A DNA stretch of 64,000 bases from Sporosarcina aquimarina (GTDB taxonomy: Bacteria; Bacillota; Bacilli; Bacillales_A; Planococcaceae). The notes beneath the pieces were generated by a model that saw only the letters and a program-made list of their open reading frames with translations, was not told where the DNA came from and did not search any database. Shown piece by piece: positions 52,300 through 60,676 of this stretch. The stretch's first letter is position 1. Each line of letters starts with the position of its first letter. The DNA is taken from the NCBI RefSeq assembly GCF_023715615.1, contig NZ_JAMBOM010000001.1, positions 1,054,001 to 1,118,000 on the forward strand. The letters are read 5' to 3'. The translations under genes and the position numbers were made by a program.

Positions 52300-53571
52300 A
52301 TGGAGCAAGTACAACAGTTAGAAAACATGATAATGAATGGCGATTTACAAGAGATTGAAGAAGTGGTTAAGCAACTGTCAAAAAGCACCGAGTTTGAAAC
52401 GGTTTATGACTGTGCGACTCTTCTAATGGAATATGGTCTCGTTCCTCAGGCGGATCAGTTGTATGATACTTTACTTACTCATATGCCAGATGCGGGTCAA
52501 TTAAAAATCGATCGAGCAGAAGCGATGATGGCATTAGGAAGAGAAGATGAGGCACTGTTACTCTTGACGGATATACAGAAAGAAGAAGAAGAGTATCTCC
52601 AAGCGCTGTTATTGCAAGCCGATTACTACCAAACACTTGGAATGGCAGAAGTTGCATTATCTAAAATTGATGAAGCGGCTGAGCTTGCACCAGAAGAGCC
52701 TGTCATTCGTTTTGCGAAAGCGGAACTTCTGCTTGAGAGTGGTAAATATTCAGAAGCTGTTCGTCTTTACTTGAAACTGAGAGAACGGGGATTCGATGAA
52801 GTTGGTGGCACTTCTCTTGAATCGCGAATTGCAGAAGCATACAGTGCAGGTGGTGCATATGAAGAAGCAGTTCCTTATTATGAATCTTTACTAAAGCATG
52901 GGAATGTACATCCTGACACGCTTTTTGGTGCTGCATATAGCCAATACCAAAGTGGAAACCCTCAACCAGCGTTGAACCATTTAGATCAGTTAATTGAGAT
53001 GGATCCTGATTATTTTTCTGCATATATGTTGGCGGGGCAGGCAAGTCTATTACTTGATGAAAGTGAAAAAGCGCTCTCTTTCTTCAAAGAGGGAATACGC
53101 AGAGACGAGTTCGACAAAGAGCTCCATCTCGCAGCAGGTAAAATTGCACTGAAGCTAGGAATGCCTAATGATGCAGAGCACTATTTGGGAGATGCTCTAG
53201 CTTTAGATCCTGAGTACGTAGAAGCTCGAATTTCACTAGCTTCTTTGTTTGAACAACGAGAACAACATGATAACTTACTGGAACTTCTTCAAGATACATC
53301 TGAAGAACAGTTGGAAATCCCTTTATTAGCTGCATTCAAAGCGTATGCTGAGGAGAATCTAGAACGGTATGCGGAGGCATACGATTCTTACGTTCAGGCA
53401 TACACTGGCATGAAGGAAGATCCGGAATTTCTAGAAAGATACGCTAAATTTCTACTAGAAGAAGGGAAACGACCAGAAGCGATGACCATTATAAAGGAAC
53501 TGGTGGTGCTTGTACCGGATCATCCTGAATGGACATCATTTCTAGAGGATCAGGAAGAAGAGGAGGCGTAA
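52300..53571 (+). CDS. ypiA: Tetratricopeptide repeat protein YpiA
   Basis: A 423-residue cytosolic protein with about nine or ten TPR units over most of its length, for example ALLLQADYYQTLGMAEVALS and AAGKIALKLGMPNDAEHYLG. No catalytic domain; TPR arrays bind partner proteins. It follows aroA and precedes ypiB by one base, as in B. subtilis. The partner is unknown. GGAG precedes the ATG. Confidence 0.9.
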   Translation: MEQVQQLENMIMNGDLQEIEEVVKQLSKSTEFETVYDCATLLMEYGLVPQADQLYDTLLTHMPDAGQLKIDRAEAMMALGREDEALLLLTDIQKEEEEYLQALLLQADYYQTLGMAEVALSKIDEAAELAPEEPVIRFAKAELLLESGKYSEAVRLYLKLRERGFDEVGGTSLESRIAEAYSAGGAYEEAVPYYESLLKHGNVHPDTLFGAAYSQYQSGNPQPALNHLDQLIEMDPDYFSAYMLAGQASLLLDESEKALSFFKEGIRRDEFDKELHLAAGKIALKLGMPNDAEHYLGDALALDPEYVEARISLASLFEQREQHDNLLELLQDTSEEQLEIPLLAAFKAYAEENLERYAEAYDSYVQAYTGMKEDPEFLERYAKFLLEEGKRPEAMTIIKELVVLVPDHPEWTSFLEDQEEEEA

Positions 53572-53572
53572 G

Positions 53573-54127
53573 ATGGAAGCCATGATTCCTGTCGCTGCCA
53601 AAAAGGATTTCATTAGGTGGTTTTTAAAGCGCTATCGTTTAAAGCGCCGGGAATGTGTCTGGATTTTGAATTACTTATTAAGCCATGAGAAGATTTTGAG
53701 AAATGTTCATTTTACAGACGACGCGCATTTTTGTCCGCGAGCGATGGTGATTTCGACAACTGACTCGAATGGTGTGCCTTTCAGATTTTACAAAGGGAGT
53801 CTAATGACAACAGATGCGGAGAAATCGTTTCATGATTTGCGTTTACATCCGGATGAAAAAATGTTCATTCAGCTTAACTTCCTTAAGAGTAACAGTTCGC
53901 CCCATTACGCTAGTGTGCTTGAAGAGAATCCGTATTTTCCAATGGATCAGCAAGTCAGCGAGCGGGATCGACAGATTGCTCAGCAGTTATTAAATGAAAG
54001 TGTAACAACGATGACTAAAGAAACATTGATGAAGTATGTAGATGAAGCCCTTGATGCAAATGATGAGCAACAATTTTTGGCTTTATCAGCAATGTTGAAC
54101 GAGTTGAAAGTATTTGAAGAGAAATGA
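53573..54127 (+). CDS. ypiB: UPF0302 family protein YpiB with IDEAL domain
   Basis: A 184-residue protein. The UPF0302 region covers about 8-130 (KKDFIRWFLKRYRLKRRECVWILNYL, HFCPRAMVIST) and a C-terminal IDEAL-type segment spans about 148-180 (YVDEALDANDEQQFLALSAML). Starts one base after ypiA. B. subtilis YpiB interacts with quality control of cell-wall and cytochrome proteins in some reports; I assign no function. A hairpin overlaps its stop. Confidence 0.85.
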   Translation: MEAMIPVAAKKDFIRWFLKRYRLKRRECVWILNYLLSHEKILRNVHFTDDAHFCPRAMVISTTDSNGVPFRFYKGSLMTTDAEKSFHDLRLHPDEKMFIQLNFLKSNSSPHYASVLEENPYFPMDQQVSERDRQIAQQLLNESVTTMTKETLMKYVDEALDANDEQQFLALSAMLNELKVFEEK

Positions 54128-54155
54128 CTCCATCTTATGTGATGGAGTCATTCTT
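54125..54155 (+). terminator. Hairpin overlapping the ypiB stop, possible terminator
   Basis: TGACTCCATC pairs exactly with GATGGAGTCA around TTATGT, then TTCTTCT. U-rich tail is broken, so partial termination at most. Confidence 0.5.
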
Positions 54156-54176
54156 CTCTAGGAAAGGTAGGATACA

Positions 54177-54623
54177 ATGAATTGGAACGCTTCAGATATG
54201 AACTTGTTTTTGCAACAAAAAGAGTACATAGATACATTGGTCGTCCCACTTATAAAAGTAGAGACAGTTGAAGAGAGAATGAAAGCCAGTGCATCTTCAA
54301 CTGACTTTCTTATGAATTTAGTAGACTATATTGAATTGCAGTTCAAAGGAAGGATCATGGTGGCACCTCCTTTTGCGTACACACCTTCAATGGACGTTCA
54401 TCAATTCGGTGAAGTGATTTCAACAGACTTGACTAAATCCCCATTTAAACACATCTTTTTTATTACAACGGATTCTGCATGGACAAGCATTGACATCCAA
54501 GAAAAAGTGTTATGGTTGCCTTCCATTCCGATTGAAAATATGGATGATCGGTTAAAACAATCTATTTTAGAAGACCAATTAAAGCAACTATTACCGCGGT
54601 TTACGGAAGAATGGATAAAATAG
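54177..54623 (+). CDS. ypiF: DUF2487 family protein YpiF
   Basis: A 148-residue soluble protein of unknown function, in the same place as B. subtilis ypiF just before qcrA. It begins MNWNASDMNLFLQQKEYIDT, and IMVAPPFAYTP in the middle looks like the family core. No catalytic motif recognised. Ribosome site AGGAAAGGTAGG. Confidence 0.8.
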   Translation: MNWNASDMNLFLQQKEYIDTLVVPLIKVETVEERMKASASSTDFLMNLVDYIELQFKGRIMVAPPFAYTPSMDVHQFGEVISTDLTKSPFKHIFFITTDSAWTSIDIQEKVLWLPSIPIENMDDRLKQSILEDQLKQLLPRFTEEWIK

Positions 54624-54639
54624 GTAATATGTAGAAGGA

Positions 54640-54682
54640 TTTGTGAATTATAACTGAGAAAAATTCATGATTTGTTCACAAA
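54640..54682 (+). promoter_or_regulatory. Putative ResD-type half sites upstream of qcrA
   Basis: TTTGTGAA (54640-54647) and TTCACAAA (54675-54682) are exact inverted copies, 25 bases or more upstream of the qcr promoter. The same words occur upstream of resA. Confidence 0.4.
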
Positions 54683-54706
54683 CAGAAAACGCATTTAAAT
54701 GCAACG

Positions 54707-54735
54707 TTGAATTTCAAGTGGTGGTAGGATATTAT
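54707..54735 (+). promoter_or_regulatory. Sigma-A promoter for qcrABC
   Basis: TTGAAT, 17-base spacer, TATTAT, 74 bases before the qcrA ATG. A 12-base palindrome GCATTTAAATGC (54691-54702) lies just upstream. Confidence 0.5.
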
Positions 54736-54809
54736 AGATATGTCCTAGTATTAACAATTAGCAAAAGTATGTCCGTTGGACTGACTTTGGAGTAAGAGGA
54801 GGGAAATGA

Positions 54810-55313
54810 ATGAGCAGCAAAGTGTCTAGACGCCAATTCCTTAACTACACATTGATGGGTGTCGGCGGATTCATGGTCTCAGCAGCTGCAATGCCGATGA
54901 TTCGCTTTGCAATTGACCCGGTTTTAGCATCAGCAGATGGTGGAGATTTTGTCCCAACTGACCAAAAAGCGGATGATGTAACTGAAACGCCTGTCCGAGT
55001 CGATTTTACCATTAAAGATCGAAAAGATGCTTGGTACAAATCAGACGTTTCAAACACTGCTTGGGTCTATAAAGATGGCGATAAAATTATCGCGTTATCC
55101 CCTGTTTGTAAACACTTGGGTTGTACAGTGAACTGGGCAGGCGATGATACCCACCCTAATGAGTATTTCTGTCCTTGTCATGGTGGTCGCTATGAGAAGA
55201 ACGGAAAGAACGTTCCTGGCACTCCGCCAACTGGTCCACTTGATCAGTATGAAGTTGAAGTTGTTGACGGTCTCGTCCACCTCGGTAAAACAATGCCGAA
55301 CACACTAGTCTAA
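54810..55313 (+). CDS. qcrA: Menaquinol-cytochrome c reductase Rieske iron-sulfur subunit
   Basis: [2Fe-2S] subunit of the b/c respiratory complex, 167 residues. An RRQF-type Tat-like start (SRRQFLNYTLMGVGGF) and one membrane helix anchor it. Cluster ligands are Cys100 and His102 (CKHLGC) and Cys121 and His124 (CPCHGG), with the Cys105-Cys123 disulfide pair. First gene of qcrABC. Confidence 0.96.
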   Translation: MSSKVSRRQFLNYTLMGVGGFMVSAAAMPMIRFAIDPVLASADGGDFVPTDQKADDVTETPVRVDFTIKDRKDAWYKSDVSNTAWVYKDGDKIIALSPVCKHLGCTVNWAGDDTHPNEYFCPCHGGRYEKNGKNVPGTPPTGPLDQYEVEVVDGLVHLGKTMPNTLV

Positions 55314-55335
55314 ATAGTCAGGGGGTACAATCAAA

Positions 55336-56010
55336 GTGATGAACAAAATTTATGATTGGGTCGATGAACGGCTTGATATCACACCGATTTGGCGCGATAT
55401 CGCTGATCATGAAGTACCTGAACACGTAAACCCCGCACATCATTTTTCTGCATTCATCTATTGTTTCGGAGGATTGACATTCTTCGTAACGGTAATCCAA
55501 ATTCTATCTGGTATGTTTCTTACAATGTATTACACACCGGATATTGAAAATGCTTGGAAATCCGTTTATTATCTTCAAAATGAAGTGGCATACGGAGAAA
55601 TCGTGCGTGGTATGCACCACTGGGGAGCTTCTCTCGTAATTGTAATGATGTTCTTACATACATTACGTGTATTCTTTACAGGTGCTTATAAGAAACCTCG
55701 TGAATTGAACTGGGTTGTCGGCGTTCTATTATTCGTTGTCATCTTAGGTCTTGGATTCACTGGATACTTATTGCCATGGGATATGAAAGCTTTATTTGCT
55801 ACAAAAGTAGGAATTGAGATTGCAGGTTCTGTTCCGTTTATAGGTGAGTGGATTAAAATCCTTCTTGCAGGTGATGCAACGATCTTAGGAGCACAAACGC
55901 TAACGCGATTCTTTGCGATCCACGTATTCTTCCTGCCTGCAGCACTTCTTGGATTGCTTGCAGCACACTTTATCATGATCAGAAGACAGGGTATTTCCGG
56001 ACCATTGTAA
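55336..56010 (+). CDS. qcrB: Menaquinol-cytochrome c reductase cytochrome b subunit
   Basis: Cytochrome b6-type subunit, 224 residues, four membrane helices, binding two b haems and an extra c-type haem in the Bacillus type. Haem-ligating histidines lie in RGMHHWGASLVIVMMFLHTLR and TRFFAIHVFFLPAALLGLLAAHFI. The Cys in HFSAFIYCFGG is that used for the extra covalent haem. The GTG at 55336 gives the length of the B. subtilis protein; the ATG at 55339 is one codon shorter. Confidence 0.96.
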   Translation: MMNKIYDWVDERLDITPIWRDIADHEVPEHVNPAHHFSAFIYCFGGLTFFVTVIQILSGMFLTMYYTPDIENAWKSVYYLQNEVAYGEIVRGMHHWGASLVIVMMFLHTLRVFFTGAYKKPRELNWVVGVLLFVVILGLGFTGYLLPWDMKALFATKVGIEIAGSVPFIGEWIKILLAGDATILGAQTLTRFFAIHVFFLPAALLGLLAAHFIMIRRQGISGPL

Positions 56011-56050
56011 AATACGGAAATCTTTGATTTCTCACTAAGGAGGGAACAAG

Positions 56051-56815
56051 ATGCAGCACGGAAAAGGTATGAAATTTGTTGGAGATTCACGAATTAAAAC
56101 GAATAGAATGTCCAACACACCTAAAGACTATTCCGAATATCCGGGTAAAACGGAAGCCTTCTGGCCAAACTTCCTCTTGAAAGAGTGGATGATTGGTGCA
56201 ATCTTCTTAACCGGGTATTTGATAATTACATTAGCGCATCCATCGCCGCTTGAGCGTCAAGCGGATCCAACGGATACGACATACATTCCTCTTCCAGACT
56301 GGTATTTCCTATTTATGTATCAGTTGCTGAAGTATGAATTTGCGTCAGGTCCATTTAACGTAATTGGAGCAATTGTTGTTCCAGGACTAGCAGTTGGTGC
56401 ACTGATGCTCGTTCCGTTCATGGATACTTCGAAAGAGCGTCGTCCTTGGAAACGTCCGTTGCCAACAGGATTCATGCTTCTTGCATTTGCGGCTATTTTC
56501 TATCTAACATGGGAATCTGTAGTGAACCATGACTGGGAAAAAGCAGCAGCTCAAGGAGCTATCGTTGAAGAAGTTGAATTTGATACAGAAGCTGAAGGTT
56601 ACAAAATCTATCAAGGTTCAAGCTGTATCAATTGTCACGGTGATCAGTTCCAAGGCGGATTGGGTCTTCCGTTAACGGATACTGGACTTGCACCAGAAGA
56701 AATTGAAAAAATCGCTCATGACGGTATTGGCACAATGCCAGCTGGTCAATGGGAAGGTTCCGATGAAGACTTGGCGACAATGGCGGAGTTCATCTCGAAT
56801 CTAGGAAAAGAATAA
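56051..56815 (+). CDS. qcrC: Menaquinol-cytochrome c reductase cytochrome b/c subunit
   Basis: Fusion of a subunit IV-like membrane part with a C-terminal cytochrome c domain, 254 residues, the distinctive feature of the Bacillus b/c complex. Three membrane helices (about 44-62, 106-130, 138-156) and the haem motif CINCH at 192-196 with axial Met in GTMPAGQW. AAGGAGGG precedes the ATG; a GAAA-loop terminator ends the operon. It needs ResABC, also in this window, for haem attachment. Confidence 0.96.
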   Translation: MQHGKGMKFVGDSRIKTNRMSNTPKDYSEYPGKTEAFWPNFLLKEWMIGAIFLTGYLIITLAHPSPLERQADPTDTTYIPLPDWYFLFMYQLLKYEFASGPFNVIGAIVVPGLAVGALMLVPFMDTSKERRPWKRPLPTGFMLLAFAAIFYLTWESVVNHDWEKAAAQGAIVEEVEFDTEAEGYKIYQGSSCINCHGDQFQGGLGLPLTDTGLAPEEIEKIAHDGIGTMPAGQWEGSDEDLATMAEFISNLGKE

Positions 56816-56819
56816 CTTT

Positions 56820-56849
56820 AAGGAGTCAGGAAACTGACTCCTTTTTTTT
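56820..56849 (+). terminator. Intrinsic terminator after qcrC
   Basis: AAGGAGTCAG and CTGACTCCTT form a perfect 10-bp stem with a GAAA tetraloop and T run. Confidence 0.95.
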
Positions 56850-56887
56850 ACATATAAATGGATTCTGGAATGTTTGGAGAGATGGCT

Positions 56888-57496
56888 ATGCAATTAGCAC
56901 GAACTTGGATACGAATGATTCTGTTCAACAAATCGTTCCTATGGATTTTATTGTTTATCAATATCATTGGAACGGTTTACGGGTATGATTGGTACATGTG
57001 GCAACTTGAAATTACAGAGCCAATCTATTGGATATTCGTTCCTGATAGCCCGACTGCTAGTTTGTTTTTCTGCTTTGTAATCATCGGTTGGTTATTGAAT
57101 ACGAACTTCAAGTTGTTTGAAGCTCTGGCCCTAATTACTCTTGTGAAATATGGAGTATGGGCTGTAGTTATGAATCTGCTGACATTGAACGAAGTAGGCA
57201 CAATTGGTCCTGCTGGATGGATGCTCGTCATATCTCATGGGGCGATGGCGCTTCAAGGAGTATTGTATTGGAATAAGTATAAGTTCGGTATGATTTCGAT
57301 ATTTATAGCCGCTGTTTGGACGTTGCATAATGATGTGATCGATTATGTCTTTGGACAGATGCCGATCTATGGAGACTTGATGAAGATGATGGATACCATC
57401 GGCTACTTCACGTTCTGGCTATCCATTGCTTGTATTTTACTAACGGTATGGAATTGGAAGCGTCGTCATAAAATTGTAACAGAGCCAATCCATTAA
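56888..57496 (+). CDS. ypjA: DUF1405 membrane protein YpjA
   Basis: A 202-residue protein with about six membrane helices (first at about 13-30). WMLVISHGAMALQGVLYW and WTLHNDVIDYVFGQMP are family-like segments with conserved His residues. Function unknown. ATG at 56888 is chosen because GGAGA (56876-56880) is 7 bases upstream; ATG codons at 56882 and earlier are too close or lack a site. Follows qcrC as in B. subtilis; ypjB is absent. Confidence 0.85.
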   Translation: MQLARTWIRMILFNKSFLWILLFINIIGTVYGYDWYMWQLEITEPIYWIFVPDSPTASLFFCFVIIGWLLNTNFKLFEALALITLVKYGVWAVVMNLLTLNEVGTIGPAGWMLVISHGAMALQGVLYWNKYKFGMISIFIAAVWTLHNDVIDYVFGQMPIYGDLMKMMDTIGYFTFWLSIACILLTVWNWKRRHKIVTEPIH

Positions 57497-57508
57497 GTAT
57501 CTTAAAAG

Positions 57509-57537
57509 TTGCGAGTCACTTTCAAGCACATTAAAAT
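57509..57537 (+). promoter_or_regulatory. Sigma-A promoter for the zinc peptidase gene
   Basis: TTGCGA, 17-base spacer, TAAAAT, 26 bases before the TTG start. Confidence 0.5.
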
Positions 57538-57563
57538 AGGGAGTAGGGAAAGGGTGAGGACCG

Positions 57564-58235
57564 TTGAATTTCTTAGTGTATTTAGGCATCATAATTTTGT
57601 TGCCATTGTATGCACAGTTCAAAGTAAAAAGTACGTATAACAAGTATTCAAAAGTTCGTTCAACATCTGGAATGACAGGTGCACAAGTCGCTCGTCTAAT
57701 CTTGGACCACAATGGCCTACAAGATGTAAAAGTTGTAGAAACTCAAGGAGTTTTAAGTGATCATTACAATCCTGTAACTAAAATTGTTGCATTATCGAGT
57801 CAAAACTATCACGAGGCATCTGTTGCTGGAACAGCTGTAGCCGCTCACGAGGTCGGTCACGCCATCCAAGACAAGGAAGCTTATGCGTTCCTTAAATTTA
57901 GACATCGCCTCGCTCCTGTAGCTGGAATCACTTCTAATGCAAGCTGGTTCTTTATAATGGCGGGTCTGATTTTCTCAAGCATGAACAGTTTACTGGGTAT
58001 TGGTATTATCATGATGGCAGTTGGAGTAGTATTCCAGATTGTCACGCTTCCAGTAGAGTTCAATGCCTCGAGTAGAGCGATGACCCAAATAGTTGAGCTA
58101 GGGATCATTCGAAACGAAGAAGAACCCCATGCGAAAAAAGTTTTAAGTGCAGCCGCAATGACATACGTTGCAGCAGCTGCTGTGGCGGTACTTGAATTGC
58201 TACGTCTTGTAACAATTTTCTTAAACCGTGACTAA
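57564..58235 (+). CDS. yugP: Membrane zinc metallopeptidase (YugP-like)
   Basis: A 223-residue neutral zinc metallopeptidase of the DUF2268/YugP type. Zinc-binding HEVGHAIQ at about 94-101 and a downstream Glu region (LPVEFNASSRA) resemble the family; three to four membrane helices surround it. TTG start after GGTGAGG. In B. subtilis yugP is elsewhere, and ypjB fills this slot, so this is a rearrangement relative to that genome. Substrate unknown. Confidence 0.88.
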   Translation: MNFLVYLGIIILLPLYAQFKVKSTYNKYSKVRSTSGMTGAQVARLILDHNGLQDVKVVETQGVLSDHYNPVTKIVALSSQNYHEASVAGTAVAAHEVGHAIQDKEAYAFLKFRHRLAPVAGITSNASWFFIMAGLIFSSMNSLLGIGIIMMAVGVVFQIVTLPVEFNASSRAMTQIVELGIIRNEEEPHAKKVLSAAAMTYVAAAAVAVLELLRLVTIFLNRD

Positions 58236-58236
58236 A

Positions 58237-58280
58237 CAAAAAAATGCCCACGCTGAAATTTAGCGTAGGGCATTTTTTAT
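58237..58280. terminator. Bidirectional terminator between convergent genes
   Basis: AAAATGCCCACGCT pairs with AGCGTAGGGCATTTT (small mismatch) around GAAATTT, with A/T runs on both sides; it includes the ypjC stop codon region. Confidence 0.85.
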
Positions 58281-59149
58281 CTTGGAATCGGTTGTTTCTT
58301 ATCGTCTAACGTAAAGCCTTCTCCCATCACATCATGGACGTCTGAAACGGAGACAAAGGCATGTGGGTCAATGGAGGTGATAATATTTTTCATCCTCATA
58401 ATTTCGTTCTTTGCGATGACGCAGTACAAAATACTGCGATCCGCTTTTGTGAAGTGGCCATATCCTTTGAACACAGTCACTCCACGATCCATCTCAAGGG
58501 CAATCTTCGTTGCAATCGCATCTTGATGGTCCGAGATGATGAACGCCCCTCTTGCGGCGTATGCACCTTCTTGTACAAAGTCAATGACTCGCGCACCGAC
58601 AAATAATGCTACAAGCGTGTACATCACTGAACGATGATCGAGATAGACATACCAAGAGACTAGAATAACGACAGCGTCAAACATAAACATCGTTTTCCCA
58701 ATGCTCCATCCCCAATGGATTTGAGCGAGACGTGCGATAATGTCTACACCACCTGTAGTACCTCCGAATCTGAAAATGATTCCAAGGCCAACACCGATAA
58801 AGATACCTGCGAATAATGATACGAGGAACATGTCCCCTTCGAGGTGGATATCAATCTGATACTTCATGAATACCTTGAGAAAAACAGAAACGGCAATTGT
58901 CCCCACGACGGTATAAGTAAATATCCGTTTTCCGAGCATGCGCCATCCGATGATGAACATAGGAACGTTAAGTACTAAGTTCATAATCGCAGGATCCCAT
59001 TTGAAAGCGAAAAACAGAATTAGTGTAATCCCTGTAAAACCGCCTTCAGCTAACTCGTTTTGAATATTGAAATGAACGAGTCCAAAGCTGAAAATGGCAG
59101 CTCCGAGTACAATGAAAAACAAATTTTTTAACTTTATGTCCTTGAACAT
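58277..59149 (-). CDS. ypjC: YitT family membrane protein YpjC
   Basis: A 290-residue protein with five to six membrane helices (1-175) and a C-terminal soluble DUF2179 domain (about 195-285; DRGVTVFKGYGHFTKADRSILYCVI). FRFGGTTGGVDIIARL is the family hallmark. The role of YitT proteins is unknown. Reverse strand, AGGAGAG before the ATG. Its promoter overlaps that of the divergent ypjD. Confidence 0.9.
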   Translation of the reverse strand: MFKDIKLKNLFFIVLGAAIFSFGLVHFNIQNELAEGGFTGITLILFFAFKWDPAIMNLVLNVPMFIIGWRMLGKRIFTYTVVGTIAVSVFLKVFMKYQIDIHLEGDMFLVSLFAGIFIGVGLGIIFRFGGTTGGVDIIARLAQIHWGWSIGKTMFMFDAVVILVSWYVYLDHRSVMYTLVALFVGARVIDFVQEGAYAARGAFIISDHQDAIATKIALEMDRGVTVFKGYGHFTKADRSILYCVIAKNEIMRMKNIITSIDPHAFVSVSDVHDVMGEGFTLDDKKQPIPR

Positions 59150-59178
59150 CTCATCACTCTCCTAAAAGCACTAGTGTT

Positions 59179-59207
59179 ATTATCAGCCATCCAATATATT
59201 TTGACAA
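59179..59207 (-). promoter_or_regulatory. Sigma-A promoter for ypjC (reverse strand)
   Basis: Reverse strand TTGTCA (59202-59207), 17-base spacer, GATAAT. Its -35 overlaps that of the forward promoter. Confidence 0.55.
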
Positions 59208-59229
59208 TAGGAAGATGAATGAATACGAT
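59201..59229 (+). promoter_or_regulatory. Sigma-A promoter for ypjD-dapB
   Basis: Consensus TTGACA, 17-base spacer, TACGAT, 25 bases before the ypjD ATG. Back-to-back with the ypjC promoter. Confidence 0.65.
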
Positions 59230-59253
59230 AAGGAAAGAAAGGTGTGAGCGACA

Positions 59254-59589
59254 ATGAGTGAATTGAAAACAATGAAAGCGATGCAAGATGAGGTGGATGC
59301 ATACATTTCAAGCTTTAAAGAAGGATACTTTCCGCCAATGGAGCTCATAGCCCGTTTGACAGAAGAATTAGGTGAGTTATCACGGGAAGTTCAGCATGTA
59401 CATGGCATGAAGAAAAAAAAGAGTTCTGAAATGCCGAGTACGTTAACTGAAGAGACAGGTGATTTGTTATTTGTACTCATTTGCTTTGCGAACGCTCAAG
59501 GGATTGAGTTGACGGAGGCGTTAGATGCCGTTCTTAATAAGTTTAAAACGCGTGACGCAGACCGCTGGACTAAAAAGGAGGAAATCTAA
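59254..59589 (+). CDS. ypjD: MazG-type nucleotide pyrophosphohydrolase YpjD
   Basis: A 111-residue all-helical NTP pyrophosphatase. The metal-binding ExxE motifs are LTEELGELSREVQHVHG and EETGDLLFVLICFANAQG (E-x2-D form). The natural substrate is unknown; the family removes non-canonical dNTPs. Its stop overlaps the dapB start (TAATG). Confidence 0.92.
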   Translation: MSELKTMKAMQDEVDAYISSFKEGYFPPMELIARLTEELGELSREVQHVHGMKKKKSSEMPSTLTEETGDLLFVLICFANAQGIELTEALDAVLNKFKTRDADRWTKKEEI

Positions 59590-60386
59590 TGACAATCCGT
59601 GTCGCAATTGCAGGAGCCCGTGGGCGAATGGGAAGCACTGCAGCAACAGCAATAACTGAAGCTCCAGATATGGAATTTGTTGGAGCTCTTGACTATAAAT
59701 ATGATGGTTGGTACATAAATGAGGGGACACTTAATGAGTATTCACCTGGAGTCCGAGTATATACATCTATCGCTGAACTAGCAGAAGTTGAGAGACCTGA
59801 TGTACTCCTCGATTTAACGGATCCAGAAGCAGTCTTTCCGAATGCTCAAAAAGCGTTGACTCTGGGCATACGGCCTGTTATTGGAACATCAGGTTTGACA
59901 CTAGAAGAAATTGATCAATTGAAAATGTTGAGTGAGCAAAATGGATTATCTTGTATTTTAGCTCCTAACTTCTCGATTGGAGCAGTTTTGATGATGAAAT
60001 TTGCTGCACAAGCCGCTCACTATCTAGGGGATGTTGAAATTATTGAAATGCATCATGACCGAAAGTTGGATGCTCCTTCAGGGACTGCAGCTAAAACAGC
60101 GGATATGATTTCGAAAGTAAGGACACCGCACCTACAGGGTCATCCAGACGAACAAGTGAACGCTTATGGTGCAAGAGGGGCTGATGTTCAAGGGATGAAG
60201 ATCCACAGTGTCCGTTTGCCTGGATTACTTGCACACCAGCAAGTGTTGCTAGGTGGTGAAGGGGAGTTATTATCCATACGTCACGATTCGTTCGACCGAA
60301 AAAGCTTCATGCCAGGCGTTCTCCTTGCCGTGAGTGAGTCTATGAGTCAACATCAATTTATCAATGGGCTAGAAGAACTTATCTAA
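59589..60386 (+). CDS. dapB: 4-hydroxy-tetrahydrodipicolinate reductase
   Basis: NAD(P)H-dependent step in diaminopimelate and lysine synthesis, 265 residues, upstream in the pathway of lysA at 9 kb. Cofactor-binding GARGRMGSTAATA at 8-20, and the signature EIIEMHHDRKLDAPSGTA with catalytic His and Lys (about 152-168). AAGGAGG precedes the ATG. In spore formers the same pathway gives dipicolinic acid. mgsA, which follows in B. subtilis, is missing. Confidence 0.96.
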   Translation: MTIRVAIAGARGRMGSTAATAITEAPDMEFVGALDYKYDGWYINEGTLNEYSPGVRVYTSIAELAEVERPDVLLDLTDPEAVFPNAQKALTLGIRPVIGTSGLTLEEIDQLKMLSEQNGLSCILAPNFSIGAVLMMKFAAQAAHYLGDVEIIEMHHDRKLDAPSGTAAKTADMISKVRTPHLQGHPDEQVNAYGARGADVQGMKIHSVRLPGLLAHQQVLLGGEGELLSIRHDSFDRKSFMPGVLLAVSESMSQHQFINGLEELI

Positions 60387-60676
60387 ACACGTTGGACAAA
60401 AAAGTGTGATGGAACCTAATATTGTAGTCGTTAGTAGGAAATGTTGTAGCAGAGAAATACTTATGCCAGTGATATTGAAGCATTTGAGCATAAGTTGGTG
60501 TCCATTATTTTGGCGAATGGCCTGGAACTAGGGGAAGTCGAACTCGAACTCGAACTCTAGGTGGGTTGATGAGCTTAAAATTCAACTTCTTCGAAAACAG
60601 TCGATTGCAGCAATAAATAAGGACCTAGACAATTGCATAAAACGTAATGAAATCTTAATAAGTAAGGGATGATGGG
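60387..60676 (+). pseudogene. Non-coding scar with frameshifted coding remnant
   Basis: About 290 bases with no intact gene, where B. subtilis has mgsA and bshB1. Two open pieces in different frames look protein-like: one reads SDIEAFEHKLVSIILANGLELGE before a stop near 60559, the next reads RWVDELKIQLLRKQSIAA and on for about 20 more residues. The change of frame falls at a triple GAACTC repeat (60542-60559), a natural slippage site. I do not recognise the original protein. It does not resemble MgsA. A small decayed gene is the best guess. Confidence 0.4.
60542..60559 (+). repeat. Triple GAACTC repeat
   Basis: Three direct GAACTC copies in tandem, at the frame change in the remnant. Confidence 0.8.

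Noticed and set aside
60525..60565. GAG triplets spaced by three bases on the reverse strand (GAACTC repeats), resembling a TRAP binding site
   Set aside because: Only about three to four triplets are present against the usual nine to eleven, and no reverse transcript is expected there; the triple hexamer explains them.
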